Source of the DNA: Unio delphinus
Lineage: Eukaryota > Mollusca > Bivalvia > Unionida > Unionidae
Reading direction: 5' to 3'
DNA length: 64,000 nucleotides
NCBI GenBank assembly: GCA_029339505.1
Contig: JAQISU010001235.1
Location: 33,021,315-33,085,314 of the forward strand
Shown: positions 50,347-58,313 of the stretch, one piece after another
Layout: each line of letters starts with the position of its first letter
Numbering within the stretch: the first letter of the stretch is position 1
The notes under the pieces: generated by a model
Databases searched by the model: none
The model's input: the letters and a program-made list of their open reading frames with translations, nothing else
What the model was told of the DNA's origin: nothing
Program-made: the position numbers and the translations under genes

Positions 50347-50679
50347 TCAGCGAGTCGGGCCTGTCAACGATGTGGTTTCAGATGTAGGTGTTCTCCCTAA
50401 AAATTTATCAACGATGGTATTAAGTGTTGTTTGTCTCACCATCAACATATTAATATCTTTGAGAGTCATTGTAGATGTAACCGGGACACCAAAGAAATTA
50501 TTAGCGATGTAGGCATTGTGAGTATGCCTGATAATAAACTCACTGATTTCAGCGAGAGTCGAGTCTGCCACAGGTGGGGATCCAAAAAATCTAACAATGA
50601 CGTCGTTAGTGGGTTTTTGATCTTCTATTAGTTTAGAAATCTCGAGATAATTTGCCTTGATTTCATTTTCATTCATCAT
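50347..50679 (-). pseudogene. Repeat protein, middle part (frameshifted)
   Basis: 110 codons. It contains three copies of a 'V--FFG-P----TL-EI' repeat: VIVRFFGSPPVADSTLAEI, then NNFFGVPVTSTMTLKDI, then VDKFLGRTP. Its ATG overlaps the stop of the preceding frame (ATGATGA at 50,674-50,680). This could mean a true short overlapping gene, but the shared repeat on both sides makes a frameshifted single gene more likely. Function unknown; tandem FFG units may be attachment or vertex-spike modules, by guess only. Confidence 0.45.
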
Positions 50680-51137
50680 CCTTCCCGCGTCCTTGTTAGC
50701 GAAGAATAGTTTTTAATTTCAGCGAGAGTCATGCCAACCACAAGCGGGGTTCCAAAGAATTTATGTACGACATTTTTGCGAAAACTATTATAACCTCGTA
50801 TAAGATCATTCAGCTCACGTTCGTTGGTAGCAATCGCGTCGGTGATCGTAGACACAAGTGCGCCTGGTTTAAGTTGTCCATCGTTGGAATACAGTGCAAT
50901 AGAGTTTTCAGCGGCAGCGCGATGCCGTATCAAAATGTCATTCACGGATATATTACTGCTTTTCAATTTACCTTGGCGATCTTGAAATACAACTATTTCG
51001 TTCGGGTCAACACTTGTTAAATTTAACGTCTCAGCGATTTCATCTTCTATTTTTTTTTTTACATCCTCGATAGAACCCGCAGATGTTTCCTCGGTGGGTT
51101 CCAACATTGACAGAGATTGTCCCCAAATATCGATCAT
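50676..51137 (-). pseudogene. Repeat protein with ubiquitin-like N-terminus, N-terminal part
   Basis: The frame is open up to 51,227, but the likely start is the ATG at about 51,137 (MIDIWGQSLSML). After it comes a stretch shaped like a ubiquitin fold: SIEDVKKKIEDEIAETLN, then DPNEIVVFQDRQGKL, then SNISVNDIL. This parallels the 'TIE-VK-KI... L-F-GK-L-D-RTL-DY' pattern of ubiquitin-like domains. The first FFG repeat follows (HKFFGTPLVVGMTLAEIK), and the frame then ends at a TGA. Family not recognised; position between protease and membrane protein suggests a structural or minor virion role. Confidence 0.5.
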
Positions 51138-51160
51138 TATTGTTAGCGTAACTTGTGTTT

Positions 51161-51715
51161 TCAATTTATTGATCCTTGTAATTTCCCACTCGTGTATTCG
51201 TTTACAATAATATGAGGTGGTTTCCACGGAGATCCAAAGGATTTTAATGAAATCTCCGCGAGGACATTTAATACTTCACGGCCGCATATCGGTGGATCAT
51301 TTAATTGTTGTGTTGGCAGCGTGGAATAAAAAATCGGAAACCCTTTGAGTTTCATCGAGGAATTTATATACCGCATAAACTCGCTTGGCGGAGCTAACCC
51401 ATATGAATCGAAATAGACAATCCCACGTGGATCAATCGCGTATGCAACCCAGTGAGTTCCCGATCCGCTGCTGTTATCAAGATTGATGATACCGGTTTCA
51501 ACGTTATTTGGTTTTCTCGGTAATTGATCTCTCATAAAAACCCCTCTGAAGTTTTTTATCGCTAGTTTTTTAGCAGCATCAATTAAATCAAAATTGGACA
51601 TAGGAACCATAGGTTCGGAAATCGAAGATTTGTAAATCGAAGATTTTTCAACTAATAAACCGTTCCTGGTATTTTTCTTAGACCCGATCCGTTCACGGAT
51701 TTGCCGCTGTACCAT
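51161..51715 (-). CDS. Adenain-like cysteine protease (Polinton maturation protease)
   Basis: 184 codons, a C48/adenovirus-type cysteine protease that would cut capsid precursors during particle maturation. The family signature appears in order: NFDLIDAAKKL near residue 41, VETGIINLDN, then GTHWVAYAID with the catalytic His, YFDSYGLAPP with the acidic partner, and PPICGREVLN with the nucleophile Cys. The usual 'CGH-CL' is here CGREVL, so His after Gly is replaced by Arg. The length fits the core family. The start is uncertain: ATG at 51,715 overlaps the end of the previous gene by 23 bases, and a later ATG (MVPMSNF) would give the usual N-terminus. Its end overlaps the extended upstream frame of the repeat protein. 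No internal stops. Confidence 0.85.
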   Translation of the reverse strand: MVQRQIRERIGSKKNTRNGLLVEKSSIYKSSISEPMVPMSNFDLIDAAKKLAIKNFRGVFMRDQLPRKPNNVETGIINLDNSSGSGTHWVAYAIDPRGIVYFDSYGLAPPSEFMRYINSSMKLKGFPIFYSTLPTQQLNDPPICGREVLNVLAEISLKSFGSPWKPPHIIVNEYTSGKLQGSIN

Positions 51716-52133
51716 GAATACGGGGTTCCTGGTAGGTACAACCCCTTTCCCTTTTTTTATATCCTTTCCCAGTTGCCTTTTTCAACGCCATCCCTGCTGC
51801 GGTCCCAACGGCTCCCAACGCTGCCGCCTTCGCCACCGCTGGGGCAGCCGCTGCAATCAATGCTGGTATTGCGGCTAACAATGGAAATATACCACCTGAT
51901 TTTATCATGTTCGCGACTGCAGCTTTCGAAAATTCTATTTGAACTCCTCGCTTATTTTTCATTGCATCATTGAAATGTTTTATTTGACGATCCGTTAATG
52001 ATATTTTATGTGTACCTCCGGACATCTGCGCTGGTTTTAACGTTATTGTTGTTCCACATTCTTTAGCGGATTTTGATTTTAATTTCTTGACCTGACCATC
52101 AGTCAGCTTGACACTAACAACACTATATGGCAT
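51693..52133 (-). CDS. pX/pVI-like minor virion protein
   Basis: About 146 codons from the ATG at 52,131-52,133 (MPYSVVSVKLTDGQVKKLKS). The frame is open further upstream, but this start matches the family. The N-terminal half carries two 'LTDGQVKKL / LTDRQIKHF' repeats with basic residues, as in the adenovirus pX-like proteins of Polintons and adintoviruses. Residues 85-130 are a hydrophobic Ala/Gly-rich segment (FPLLAAIPALIAAAAPAVA), and the C-terminus is basic (GKGYKKRERG). Likely roles, by analogy, are genome condensation or membrane lysis. Lies between the capsid and protease genes, the usual Polinton neighbourhood. Confidence 0.75.
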   Translation of the reverse strand: MPYSVVSVKLTDGQVKKLKSKSAKECGTTITLKPAQMSGGTHKISLTDRQIKHFNDAMKNKRGVQIEFSKAAVANMIKSGGIFPLLAAIPALIAAAAPAVAKAAALGAVGTAAGMALKKATGKGYKKRERGCTYQEPRIHGTAANP

Positions 52134-52197
52134 TTTATTGTAAAACACATTTATGCTTTCAATTGATCTAATTTGGGAAATCCTATGGATTTTACAT

Positions 52198-53180
52198 TTA
52201 CAGATTTTCCACTGGTGCATCAACGAGTCTCATTCGTCCGCCAGCCCCTTCTAACAACATTGATTTGTCGCTGAGAATAACAGCAACCGCTCTATAATCA
52301 ACACCACCATGATCTATACGAGCCCTAAAATGTATATCAACAACGGATTGCCTTGTTAAATCAAGATGTTCCAGTGAAAAGTAATAAATTGGATACAAGT
52401 TCTTAAAATCGAGCTGAGATATTTGCAAACCAGTATCAACATTTTGATCACGACCCATATATGACAGCATCCGATGATACACACGTGCTATTTGGCTGTT
52501 TCCGTAATTAAGCTGTATATCCTCAGATGGTTCTTGTTGTCCGTTTATTCTCAGTGAAACCTCACTTACCCCTAACCGATCAAATATCATATGACTGCGT
52601 TCTTGGGAACCTAATCGATTCCGATTCTGCAGCGCTATAAATATATGACGTGGAGCTGAAACGCCTTGTTTTGATGCCAGGTGCCATGTAAATGTACCAT
52701 TAACATTATCCTCTTTAGCATCAGTCGTTGTTGTTAGCCAACTTAGCAATGATTTACCACCGGTTTCCATAAACGAAAGTAGCCGCTCTTCCGTGGTAAT
52801 TGATGGAGTCATTACTGGCATCCATAATACTATTTTACTCAAAACAACTTTACCTTCATCGGCACCAGTACGCCAAATTGCATCATTGTCATTGCCTTTT
52901 CGCACTAATGCGATTGTGTGTTTGGCTCCATAGATGACTTTTCTGACATTTCTGCAGAATCCAAATATGTGATGGAGTGGAATCGCACATGAAAACTTTT
53001 TCTCTTGTCCTTCCAATGCTAATTTTCGTGTTGCAAATCCTAAATTGAAATTACCATTAACACCTCCGAGAATATCAAACGCAGCTCCGGGTCTAGCTCG
53101 ACGTTCTGGATTAGTTGCTTCTCGTTGATTATCAACTGAAGTGTCTTGCGGTGTTAACACTAATGTATTGAAGGTGGTCA
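52198..53180 (-). pseudogene. Major capsid protein, C-terminal part (frameshifted)
   Basis: About 320 codons after the break. Landmarks: FDILGGVNGNFNLGFATRK, FSCAIPLHHIFGF, VVLSKIVLWMPVM, HIFIALQNRNR, LNYGNSQIARVYHRML and RQSVVDIHFRARI. This is the C-terminal part of a double-jelly-roll capsid protein of the Polinton/adintovirus kind. The frame stays open upstream to 53,205, but homology switches to the other frame (53,132-53,620) at about 53,145-53,180. The stop at 52,198 is clean and is followed at 52,133 by the pX-like gene. Confidence 0.8.
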
Positions 53181-53620
53181 GCGTTATCAGAGGTATCCTT
53201 TGCAAACATCATAGATGGACCAGCCGATCTTGTATAATCATCGGAGTATCTTGCTAGTCCGATTATTGTTGTTGCAACATCAACCTCGCGGTCTATTGAT
53301 TCAATTTCTTTTCCATCAATGAGATATCTTGCACTTTCAAATAACGCCATTATACCATTGTTGACGAAACCAACTCGGATATTTGAATCATTTGCATATG
53401 GGGTATCAGCTGCAACATTTGTTACAAGTTTTCCTTCTACTTCAATAAATGCTTCACATGGTAAAAAGTATTTACTGGTATCTTGAACTTGAAGTTCAAT
53501 TCGCGATCGTAGGTCGGGTTGTATTGCATGATAGGAATAGTATTGATAATCGCAGACGGAATCATCTTTGCGCATCTTTGCTTCCATATCTAACGCGGGA
53601 TCAGCTGTTCGTTTAAACAT
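53132..53620 (-). pseudogene. Major capsid protein, N-terminal part (frameshifted)
   Basis: 162 codons from ATG at 53,620. It reads the first jelly-roll half: YYSYHAIQPDLRSRIELQVQ, FLPCEAFIEVEGKL, then FVNNGIMALFESARYLIDGK and DREVDVATTIIGL, followed by a DYTRSAGPSMMFAKDTSD block typical of Polinton MCPs. After that the reading leaves family sequence and ends. One indel in 53,132-53,205 explains both frames. The whole protein would be near 490 residues, a normal size. In the particle it would form the pseudo-hexameric capsomers. With this break the element cannot make a full MCP from this copy. Confidence 0.85.
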
Positions 53621-53631
53621 TTATAACATTA

Positions 53632-53752
53632 CTAGCGTTTTCAATTGTGAAAGTCGAAGAGTTTAACGCTAGCGTTTTAATTCTTTATAATCATCGTCGT
53701 TGAAAATTCTTCGAATTTCTTTTTTGTTTCAAACCACTTCCTGCTATCGCGT
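53632..53752. repeat. Intergenic palindrome cluster
   Basis: 'ctagcgttttcaattgtgaa' (53,632-53,651) repeats 49,740-49,759 exactly, and aacgctagcgtt is at 53,665-53,676. The cluster lies in the gap between the capsid gene and the next minus-strand gene; a variant occurs at 54,206-54,235. Confidence 0.75.
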
Positions 53753-54199
53753 TCATGATAGCGCTGTTACCGGTGAAGCTGTCAATTGTGACGAAGTCAA
53801 TTGCGCTAGTTTTTCTTCCACTGCGTTATTTATTACTTTGCTGATTTTTGCAGGCATCACTGTAGTTGATGGCAGCACTAATGACGAAGTCATTCGTGGT
53901 TTCACCACTGACGAAGTCATTCCTGGTTTCTTTCGCACCAATGATGCTATTTTATCTTTCGCGGCAGAAAATGCCTTTCCGGCAAGATTTCCAACGAAAT
54001 TGATTCCCTTATCACGGATAGCATCAATGGCTTTCATTGATAATTGTTTAGCTAACGGCGCCACCTTGGGAGCCATTCTTGTAAATAACCCCGCAATGGT
54101 ATTGCCGAAACCATCTCCGTACCACGCGCGATAAACAGGCAATCGTGAGTTCACCACGTAGACGCTTACGGGTTTATCATGGTTATAGTGTATAATCAT
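53753..54199 (-). CDS. Minor virion protein upstream of the capsid gene
   Basis: 148 codons from ATG at 54,199. The N-terminus reads LPVYRAWYGDGFGNTIAGLF, which recalls small Polinton proteins with a 'YG-G-G----GLF' opening that lie just before the MCP. An amphipathic Ala/Lys-rich helix region follows (AKQLSMKAIDAI, AFSAAKDKIASLV), then a low-complexity Thr/Ser/Val/Pro tail with a repeated MTSS. Hydrophobicity and position suggest an internal capsid protein of the pVI or pIIIa type; this is inference. No break was seen. The tail could have grown by local duplication (PGMTSSVV, PRMTSSLV). Confidence 0.55.
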   Translation of the reverse strand: MIIHYNHDKPVSVYVVNSRLPVYRAWYGDGFGNTIAGLFTRMAPKVAPLAKQLSMKAIDAIRDKGINFVGNLAGKAFSAAKDKIASLVRKKPGMTSSVVKPRMTSSLVLPSTTVMPAKISKVINNAVEEKLAQLTSSQLTASPVTALS

Positions 54200-54233
54200 C
54201 TTGTTATAAAACTAGTAGTTTTTCAATTAGTGA

Positions 54234-55253
54234 TCAATCGCTTACATCCATAAGATTTTCATCATCAATGACGTTGTCATCAATGACGTTGTCATCGTTG
54301 TGATTTTCAACTAATTCAGCAATAAGTTCTTGATATACATTAATGTCCATGATACCACCAGCAAATAATCGTCTTCAGATATCAGCGGCCTCGTTAATTA
54401 TCTCGACGGAGTTATTTCCGGCTCGTTTCCCTCCGATGAGAACCTCTAACCGTGATATATCACTGAGAATGTTACCAGGGCATGTCACGGTAGAGTCAAA
54501 GACATCCTTTGGATTTTTAATCGAATATCCAAATCCGCTTGTTTTCTTAGAACCGGCTTCTGCTTTTATGTCTATTTGTTCCGGGATTGGATCCTCCATA
54601 TAAGGTGGTGGTTGTAGACCGCCTTTAACCACAGCTAGAAAGTTATTATAACCAGGGTGCTGCAACGCTGTGATTTTATTCCCGCCATGTTTCGCTAAAT
54701 ATATTTTTGATGCCCAAGTGTCTTTGCTTTTTATAAAACTTTTAAACTCGTCTTTTAATAAATTCTCTCTTATACCCTTTGGAAAATTTTCTCTAGCAAA
54801 ATCAGCTAATTCGTAATCCGTACCGAGTTTTTCAATTCTATTTAATGCTGCGATTGTAAATATACCTTCAGGTGAATAGTCTCTTCCTGCAGCTGCTTCT
54901 TCGCGTTCTTCAATTTCGCGTTGAGTTTTTATATCACTGGATAACTGTTGTATCCCTGCGCGTGTTTGTCCGGTCTCTACTGCTATCTTTTCAAGCACAC
55001 CAAGAACAGGCACTTCTCGTCGCTTGCCTTCCTTAGGAATATCTCCGTATATTGCTCGTTCAGTTGCTGTTTTCACATCTTTGGTCGCACTTGTTATCGG
55101 AGTAAACAGTTGTTCACTTGACACAGAAAAGTCAGTCTGCGCTTGTTGTCGTTGTTGAAGTTTCTCGCGAAGTCTGTCTCGAACCGGTATAAACTTTTGA
55201 ATTGCTGCTAGCCGCTCTCGGGCTAATTTAGTTGTAAGCGATTCACCAGCCAT
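54234..55253 (-). pseudogene. Coiled-coil Polinton protein of unknown function, in-frame TGA
   Basis: 292 codons from ATG at 55,253 to a TGA at 54,375-54,377, then 46 further in-frame codons to a second TGA at 54,234-54,236. The region after the first stop (IMDINVYQELIAELVE) looks like the normal continuation of the domain that precedes it (LEVLIGGKRAGNNSVEIINE), so I read the first TGA as a nonsense change. N-terminal 120 residues are charged and helical (coiled coil, Q-rich); the middle has FPKGIRENLL, ALQHPGYNNFLAVVKGG; the C-terminus has the RAGNNS block shared with unnamed Polinton proteins. Function unknown, presumably virion-related. The last codons are an Asp/Asn-rich repeat (DDNVIDDNVIDDEN). 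Confidence 0.55.
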
Positions 55254-55334
55254 ATATTGTTTGTGAACTAAATTTTCAAATGTAAAACTATCATAATTAA
55301 AAGCTTAGTTATTAAATAACTTAGTTATTAAATA

Positions 55335-55613
55335 ATGTACCATCAAGCTAACGTATTCATCTTCGACAGGGTTAAACTGTACGACGCTATCCGCGAGTGT
55401 TTCAGAAATAACATCGCTGGGGATTTCAGAATTGTAATATCTGAGAATGGCGATGAACGATTTGTGTTAACGACGCGGCAACAAGAACAATTACGTGAAA
55501 ATGGAGGCGTCGCGGTGATTACTTGCTACTATGACCAGATCATCCATTATGCACATAACTGCATGAGCAAGTCCAGACTGATGAGTATCCTTTCAGGAGA
55601 AAATCCTATGTGA
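55335..55613 (+). CDS. Small unknown protein
   Basis: 92 codons, the first plus-strand gene of the element. It looks soluble, with a mixed alpha/beta pattern: VFIFDRVKLYDAIRECFRNN, FRIVISENGDERFVL, and one further helix. I do not recognise the family. It diverges from the coiled-coil gene (81 bases between the ATGs) and ends convergently with the gene at 55,717. An AT-rich stretch with aataaa strings (from 55,644) follows the stop and could serve as a polyadenylation region. Confidence 0.5.
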   Translation: MYHQANVFIFDRVKLYDAIRECFRNNIAGDFRIVISENGDERFVLTTRQQEQLRENGGVAVITCYYDQIIHYAHNCMSKSRLMSILSGENPM

Positions 55614-55716
55614 CAAGTGTAACAAGTGTTACAAAAAACGCTAAAAAAAAAAATAAATAAATTATTTAAATTATTTACGAAAGCCTATTATTTTTTTTTT
55701 AGTAACACTCACGTGG

Positions 55717-56073
55717 TTAAGATACTGGTTTTTCCTCGTTTAACATTTTTCTAAGATCACGAACTTTAGAACCAATTTCAGCTCGTTTTTGATATTCTTG
55801 GCCGAGCTTTTGACGTATTGCTTCAACGGTGCTAAATAGCGTTATAAATAAATTAATGTCGTTACCGTACAAACAAGCATTGATGGATTTTTGAATTCCT
55901 TTCACGAGCCTGTACATCCTAGGTAAAACATAACGACTCTTACTAGACTGATATTCAATATCTTCATATTCCGAGGTAATCTTGTCAACGTCGAGACTTT
56001 CAGATAATAATACCCCTTTATTATTTAAATTTGAGATTTCAGCAATTATAGCATTTACATCATTGATATCCAT
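55717..56073 (-). CDS. Small helical unknown protein
   Basis: 118 codons from ATG at 56,073. Predicted almost entirely helical and charged (AIIAEISNLNNKGVLLSESL, YVLPRMYRLVKGIQKSIN, EYQKRAEIGSKVRDLRKML). No cysteines arranged for zinc, no membrane span. Not recognised. Convergent with the gene at 55,335. An A/T-rich promoter-like stretch (tatttatttataaataaat, 56,080-56,099) lies just upstream. Confidence 0.5.
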   Translation of the reverse strand: MDINDVNAIIAEISNLNNKGVLLSESLDVDKITSEYEDIEYQSSKSRYVLPRMYRLVKGIQKSINACLYGNDINLFITLFSTVEAIRQKLGQEYQKRAEIGSKVRDLRKMLNEEKPVS

Positions 56074-56431
56074 TATTTATATTTATTTATAAATAAATTT
56101 ATTTATAAATATAGTATACTGTATCTCTAATTATTAAAAAAAAAACATATATGACAACACATCTTTGGAACTCCTTGGGTGCCTTTGCATCCAAGTAAGC
56201 CCAAGGGGACCCGAAACATACATCTCCGGCGGGAGGCCTAAGGTGGCAAACGCGATCTTAGACCGCCCAGAAGATATGCTTGAGGTAACGCCACAACATG
56301 GACGGCACATGCCATATATTTCCACTCGAGTGTTGTGGCAAATTTTAGGCATAACATGTACTTAATTAACTTAATTAAGGATGGATTATAATTCAATGGA
56401 ACGATGATGGTAATGATGTGGGCGTGGTAAA

Positions 56432-56541
56432 CCAAACCAACATGGCAACCCATGAAATCGAATTCATGGTTGCATGAGTTAGAAAAAACACCAACCCACG
56501 CTACCGAGAATGCGATAGCATGGGTTGCCATGTTGGTTTGG
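56432..56541. repeat. 23-bp perfect inverted repeat with ~64-base loop
   Basis: The arm at 56,432-56,454 (starts ccaaaccaacatggcaaccc) is matched exactly in reverse complement at 56,519-56,541. The loop has an inner catgaa...ttcatg palindrome and the right side is followed by a GC-rich hairpin (gaggggga...ccctccccc). The perfect arms suggest recent origin or selection. Confidence 0.85.
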
Positions 56542-56613
56542 CTGAGGGGGACCGCCCTCCCCCCAATTAATAGAAAAAAACATCTTCCGTTTCGCCATCA
56601 AATAATGTATCTG

Positions 56614-56692
56614 CTATGGGGACCGAACACGTAGTTGATAGATCTATGTTTACAAGACAAACACGATACCATTACACCACGGACTAGTCATA
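56614..56692 (-). ncRNA. tRNA-Thr-like sequence (probably not functional)
   Basis: The minus strand reads an A-box-like tggtgtaatggta, an anticodon arm with loop cttgtaa (TGT anticodon) like Thr tRNA, and a B-box-like gttcggtcc. A ten-base extra stretch lies before the T arm and the acceptor ends do not pair, so it is a pseudo-tRNA or SINE head rather than a normal tRNA gene. Confidence 0.35.
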
Positions 56693-57430
56693 CAGAATAG
56701 AGATTTTTTAATATATATATCTTCTGATATACTTAACAATAAGAGATTTTTAAAATAGACAATTTTACTGTATCCATCGTATTTAGGAATATAAAATACT
56801 AAGTACACAAAAAAAAATTAATTTAACTGTTTGTAAATATCAATCACGCATGCCTGCGTCAGTGAAATACCGATCACATACAGGGTGGGAAACAGAAGTA
56901 CGTTTGTACTGAAGGTCACATGAATACCGATCAATATAGAGGAGGGAAGACATGTATACTTAACAATAAGAGAGTTTTCATTATATTTATAAAAATGCAT
57001 ACAGAAAAAAGGAAAATAAAATACTTTTACACACATAGTGATTTTAACCACACCCACCTACTTACTTCAATGAATAGGAAACACTCGCGTTCTGGCTGAG
57101 CGAACATAGGTAATGCGTTAGATTATAAAGAATTTTTGTACTGAAAAGAACGAGTTAGCTGTCTGCTTTACTGCTAGTCCACCCACCCCCCACACATGAG
57201 ATATGTAGATAAATAAAAATAATAATGCAGTTTTAGCCCACAAGCGACAATAAAAAGTTTTATTCTCTATCGAAAACTCATGCATTATATCTCCATTACA
57301 TTCACGTGGGCGCGCCTAGTCAAGTACAGGTAATATAGCAGGCGACAAATTCCTTTGACGTCATAATACAAGGGAACTTAGTAGGTAGAGTGTAAATGCG
57401 GCGGATTTATCCATAAAGGATTTATCTCCC

Positions 57431-57931
57431 TTAAATAGTTTCAGTGTATACGAATTTTATTTTATGACCATTTTTTTTAGACAGAGCAGTTTTAATTAAA
57501 TTTTGTGCAACAAATCGAATTGAAGTACTACAAATATCGAAATATTTTCCAGCCGCATTTATCGACTGAAAGCTTCTCTCTTCATTATTTTCTAAATCAA
57601 ACGATTTCACACCCTTGGGATGTTTTGCGTGCCTACCAGCGTTGCTTTTTAAAAGGTTATCGCGCTGCGAGACGGCTTGAAGATTCCCAAGACAATTATC
57701 AGTCTTCACGCCATTTATATGATCAATCACAAGGCCGTCTTCGATTAATCCGTAAAATGCTTCATAGATGGCTCTGTGACAGAGATACTTCTTCCTCCCA
57801 GCTGAAAACATCAAATACCCCATATTATTCAGATATCCAACCGGTTCTTTGAGTCTGCGGTGCCTGACAACACCATCACTAGAGGCTTCGTAATTAGCAA
57901 GCACTGGGTGAGGTCTGAAATCTTGGCTCAT
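57431..57931 (-). CDS. HNH homing-type endonuclease with NUMOD-like N-terminus
   Basis: 166 codons. Residues 5-50 resemble a NUMOD4 module (NYEASSDGVVRHRR, then NNMGYLMFSAGRK). Residues 50-95 are an HNH domain: CHRAIYEAFYG, then VIDHINGVKTDNCLGNLQ, with the expected His, Asp-His and Asn. The C-terminus (SINAAGKYFDICSTSIRF) looks like a small DNA-binding helix-turn-helix. This matches phage and virus homing endonucleases, which cut a specific site and spread themselves. No intron is seen around it, so it is free-standing. It is complete, and its good state contrasts with neighbouring broken genes. It lies 13 bases from the Cys-rich gene, on the same strand. Confidence 0.85.
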   Translation of the reverse strand: MSQDFRPHPVLANYEASSDGVVRHRRLKEPVGYLNNMGYLMFSAGRKKYLCHRAIYEAFYGLIEDGLVIDHINGVKTDNCLGNLQAVSQRDNLLKSNAGRHAKHPKGVKSFDLENNEERSFQSINAAGKYFDICSTSIRFVAQNLIKTALSKKNGHKIKFVYTETI

Positions 57932-57944
57932 TTGTATAATAATA

Positions 57945-58271
57945 CTACTTGTCTAATTTATTATCTGCTTCAATTATAAATCTCTGGATATAATCTTGAG
58001 GGGTTTTGATGACTTTGTCCTTGATTTTATCAAGGATGACGGAGTCATTGATTCGTTTGTCATAGTAGCGTTTTAGTTCCCTGTATCGTTTACCCCCACA
58101 AGCAAGACACAACTGCGATTTTCCTCTAACACCCACCCCACATTGGAGGCATGGGAGAGGGCCAAAACTTCCTCACCTAACGCTTTGTAAATGATACCCA
58201 CAGAATTCACTTCTGCATGATTTGTTACACGGGGTTGTAGATCCAATCATTAGCCACTTGCAGTGATTCAT
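57945..58271 (-). pseudogene. Cys-rich zinc-binding-type protein, in-frame TGA
   Basis: A frame from ATG at 58,271 reads a Cys/His pattern (HCKWLMIGSTTPCNKSC, then CGYH), meets a TGA at 58,173-58,175 (codon 33), and continues in frame to 57,945 with PCLQCGVGVRGKSQLCLACGG and a basic helical tail. C-x2-C pairs before and after the stop indicate one zinc-binding protein broken by nonsense. The pattern is like small viral Cys-rich proteins of Polinton-like elements; the role is unknown. It starts 42 bases from, and divergently to, the polymerase gene. Confidence 0.55.
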
Positions 58272-58313
58272 TATACTATATCTTTCTATTTAAATACTTG
58301 TTTTAATTATAAC
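58272..58313. promoter_or_regulatory. Divergent promoter gap between Cys-rich gene and PolB
   Basis: 42 AT-rich bases between divergent ATGs, with tatttaaata at 58,287-58,296. Any promoter for both genes must lie here or inside the genes. Inferred from gene layout only. Confidence 0.3.

Larger units (their letters stand above)
56100..57420. other. Gene-poor stretch of the viral element with inverted repeats
   Basis: No convincing gene. Holds a GC-richer block (56,160-56,345) with a 9-bp stem gccacaaca/tgttgtggc (56,290-56,298 and 56,331-56,339), a long inverted repeat (56,432-56,541), a tRNA-like sequence (56,614-56,692), and AT-rich sequence in which 'atacttaacaataagaga' occurs at about 56,729 and 56,954. 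Possible uses are replication origin, packaging signal or insertion of a host repeat. Confidence 0.5.

Noticed and set aside
53700..54134. 144-codon plus-strand frame opposite the minor virion gene
   Set aside because: Shadow of the minus-strand gene at 53,753-54,199; no family features.
56134..56352. Small coding frames in the GC-richer block on both strands
   Set aside because: Both strands are open over the same bases, with no recognisable domain; a structured or inserted non-coding block is more likely.
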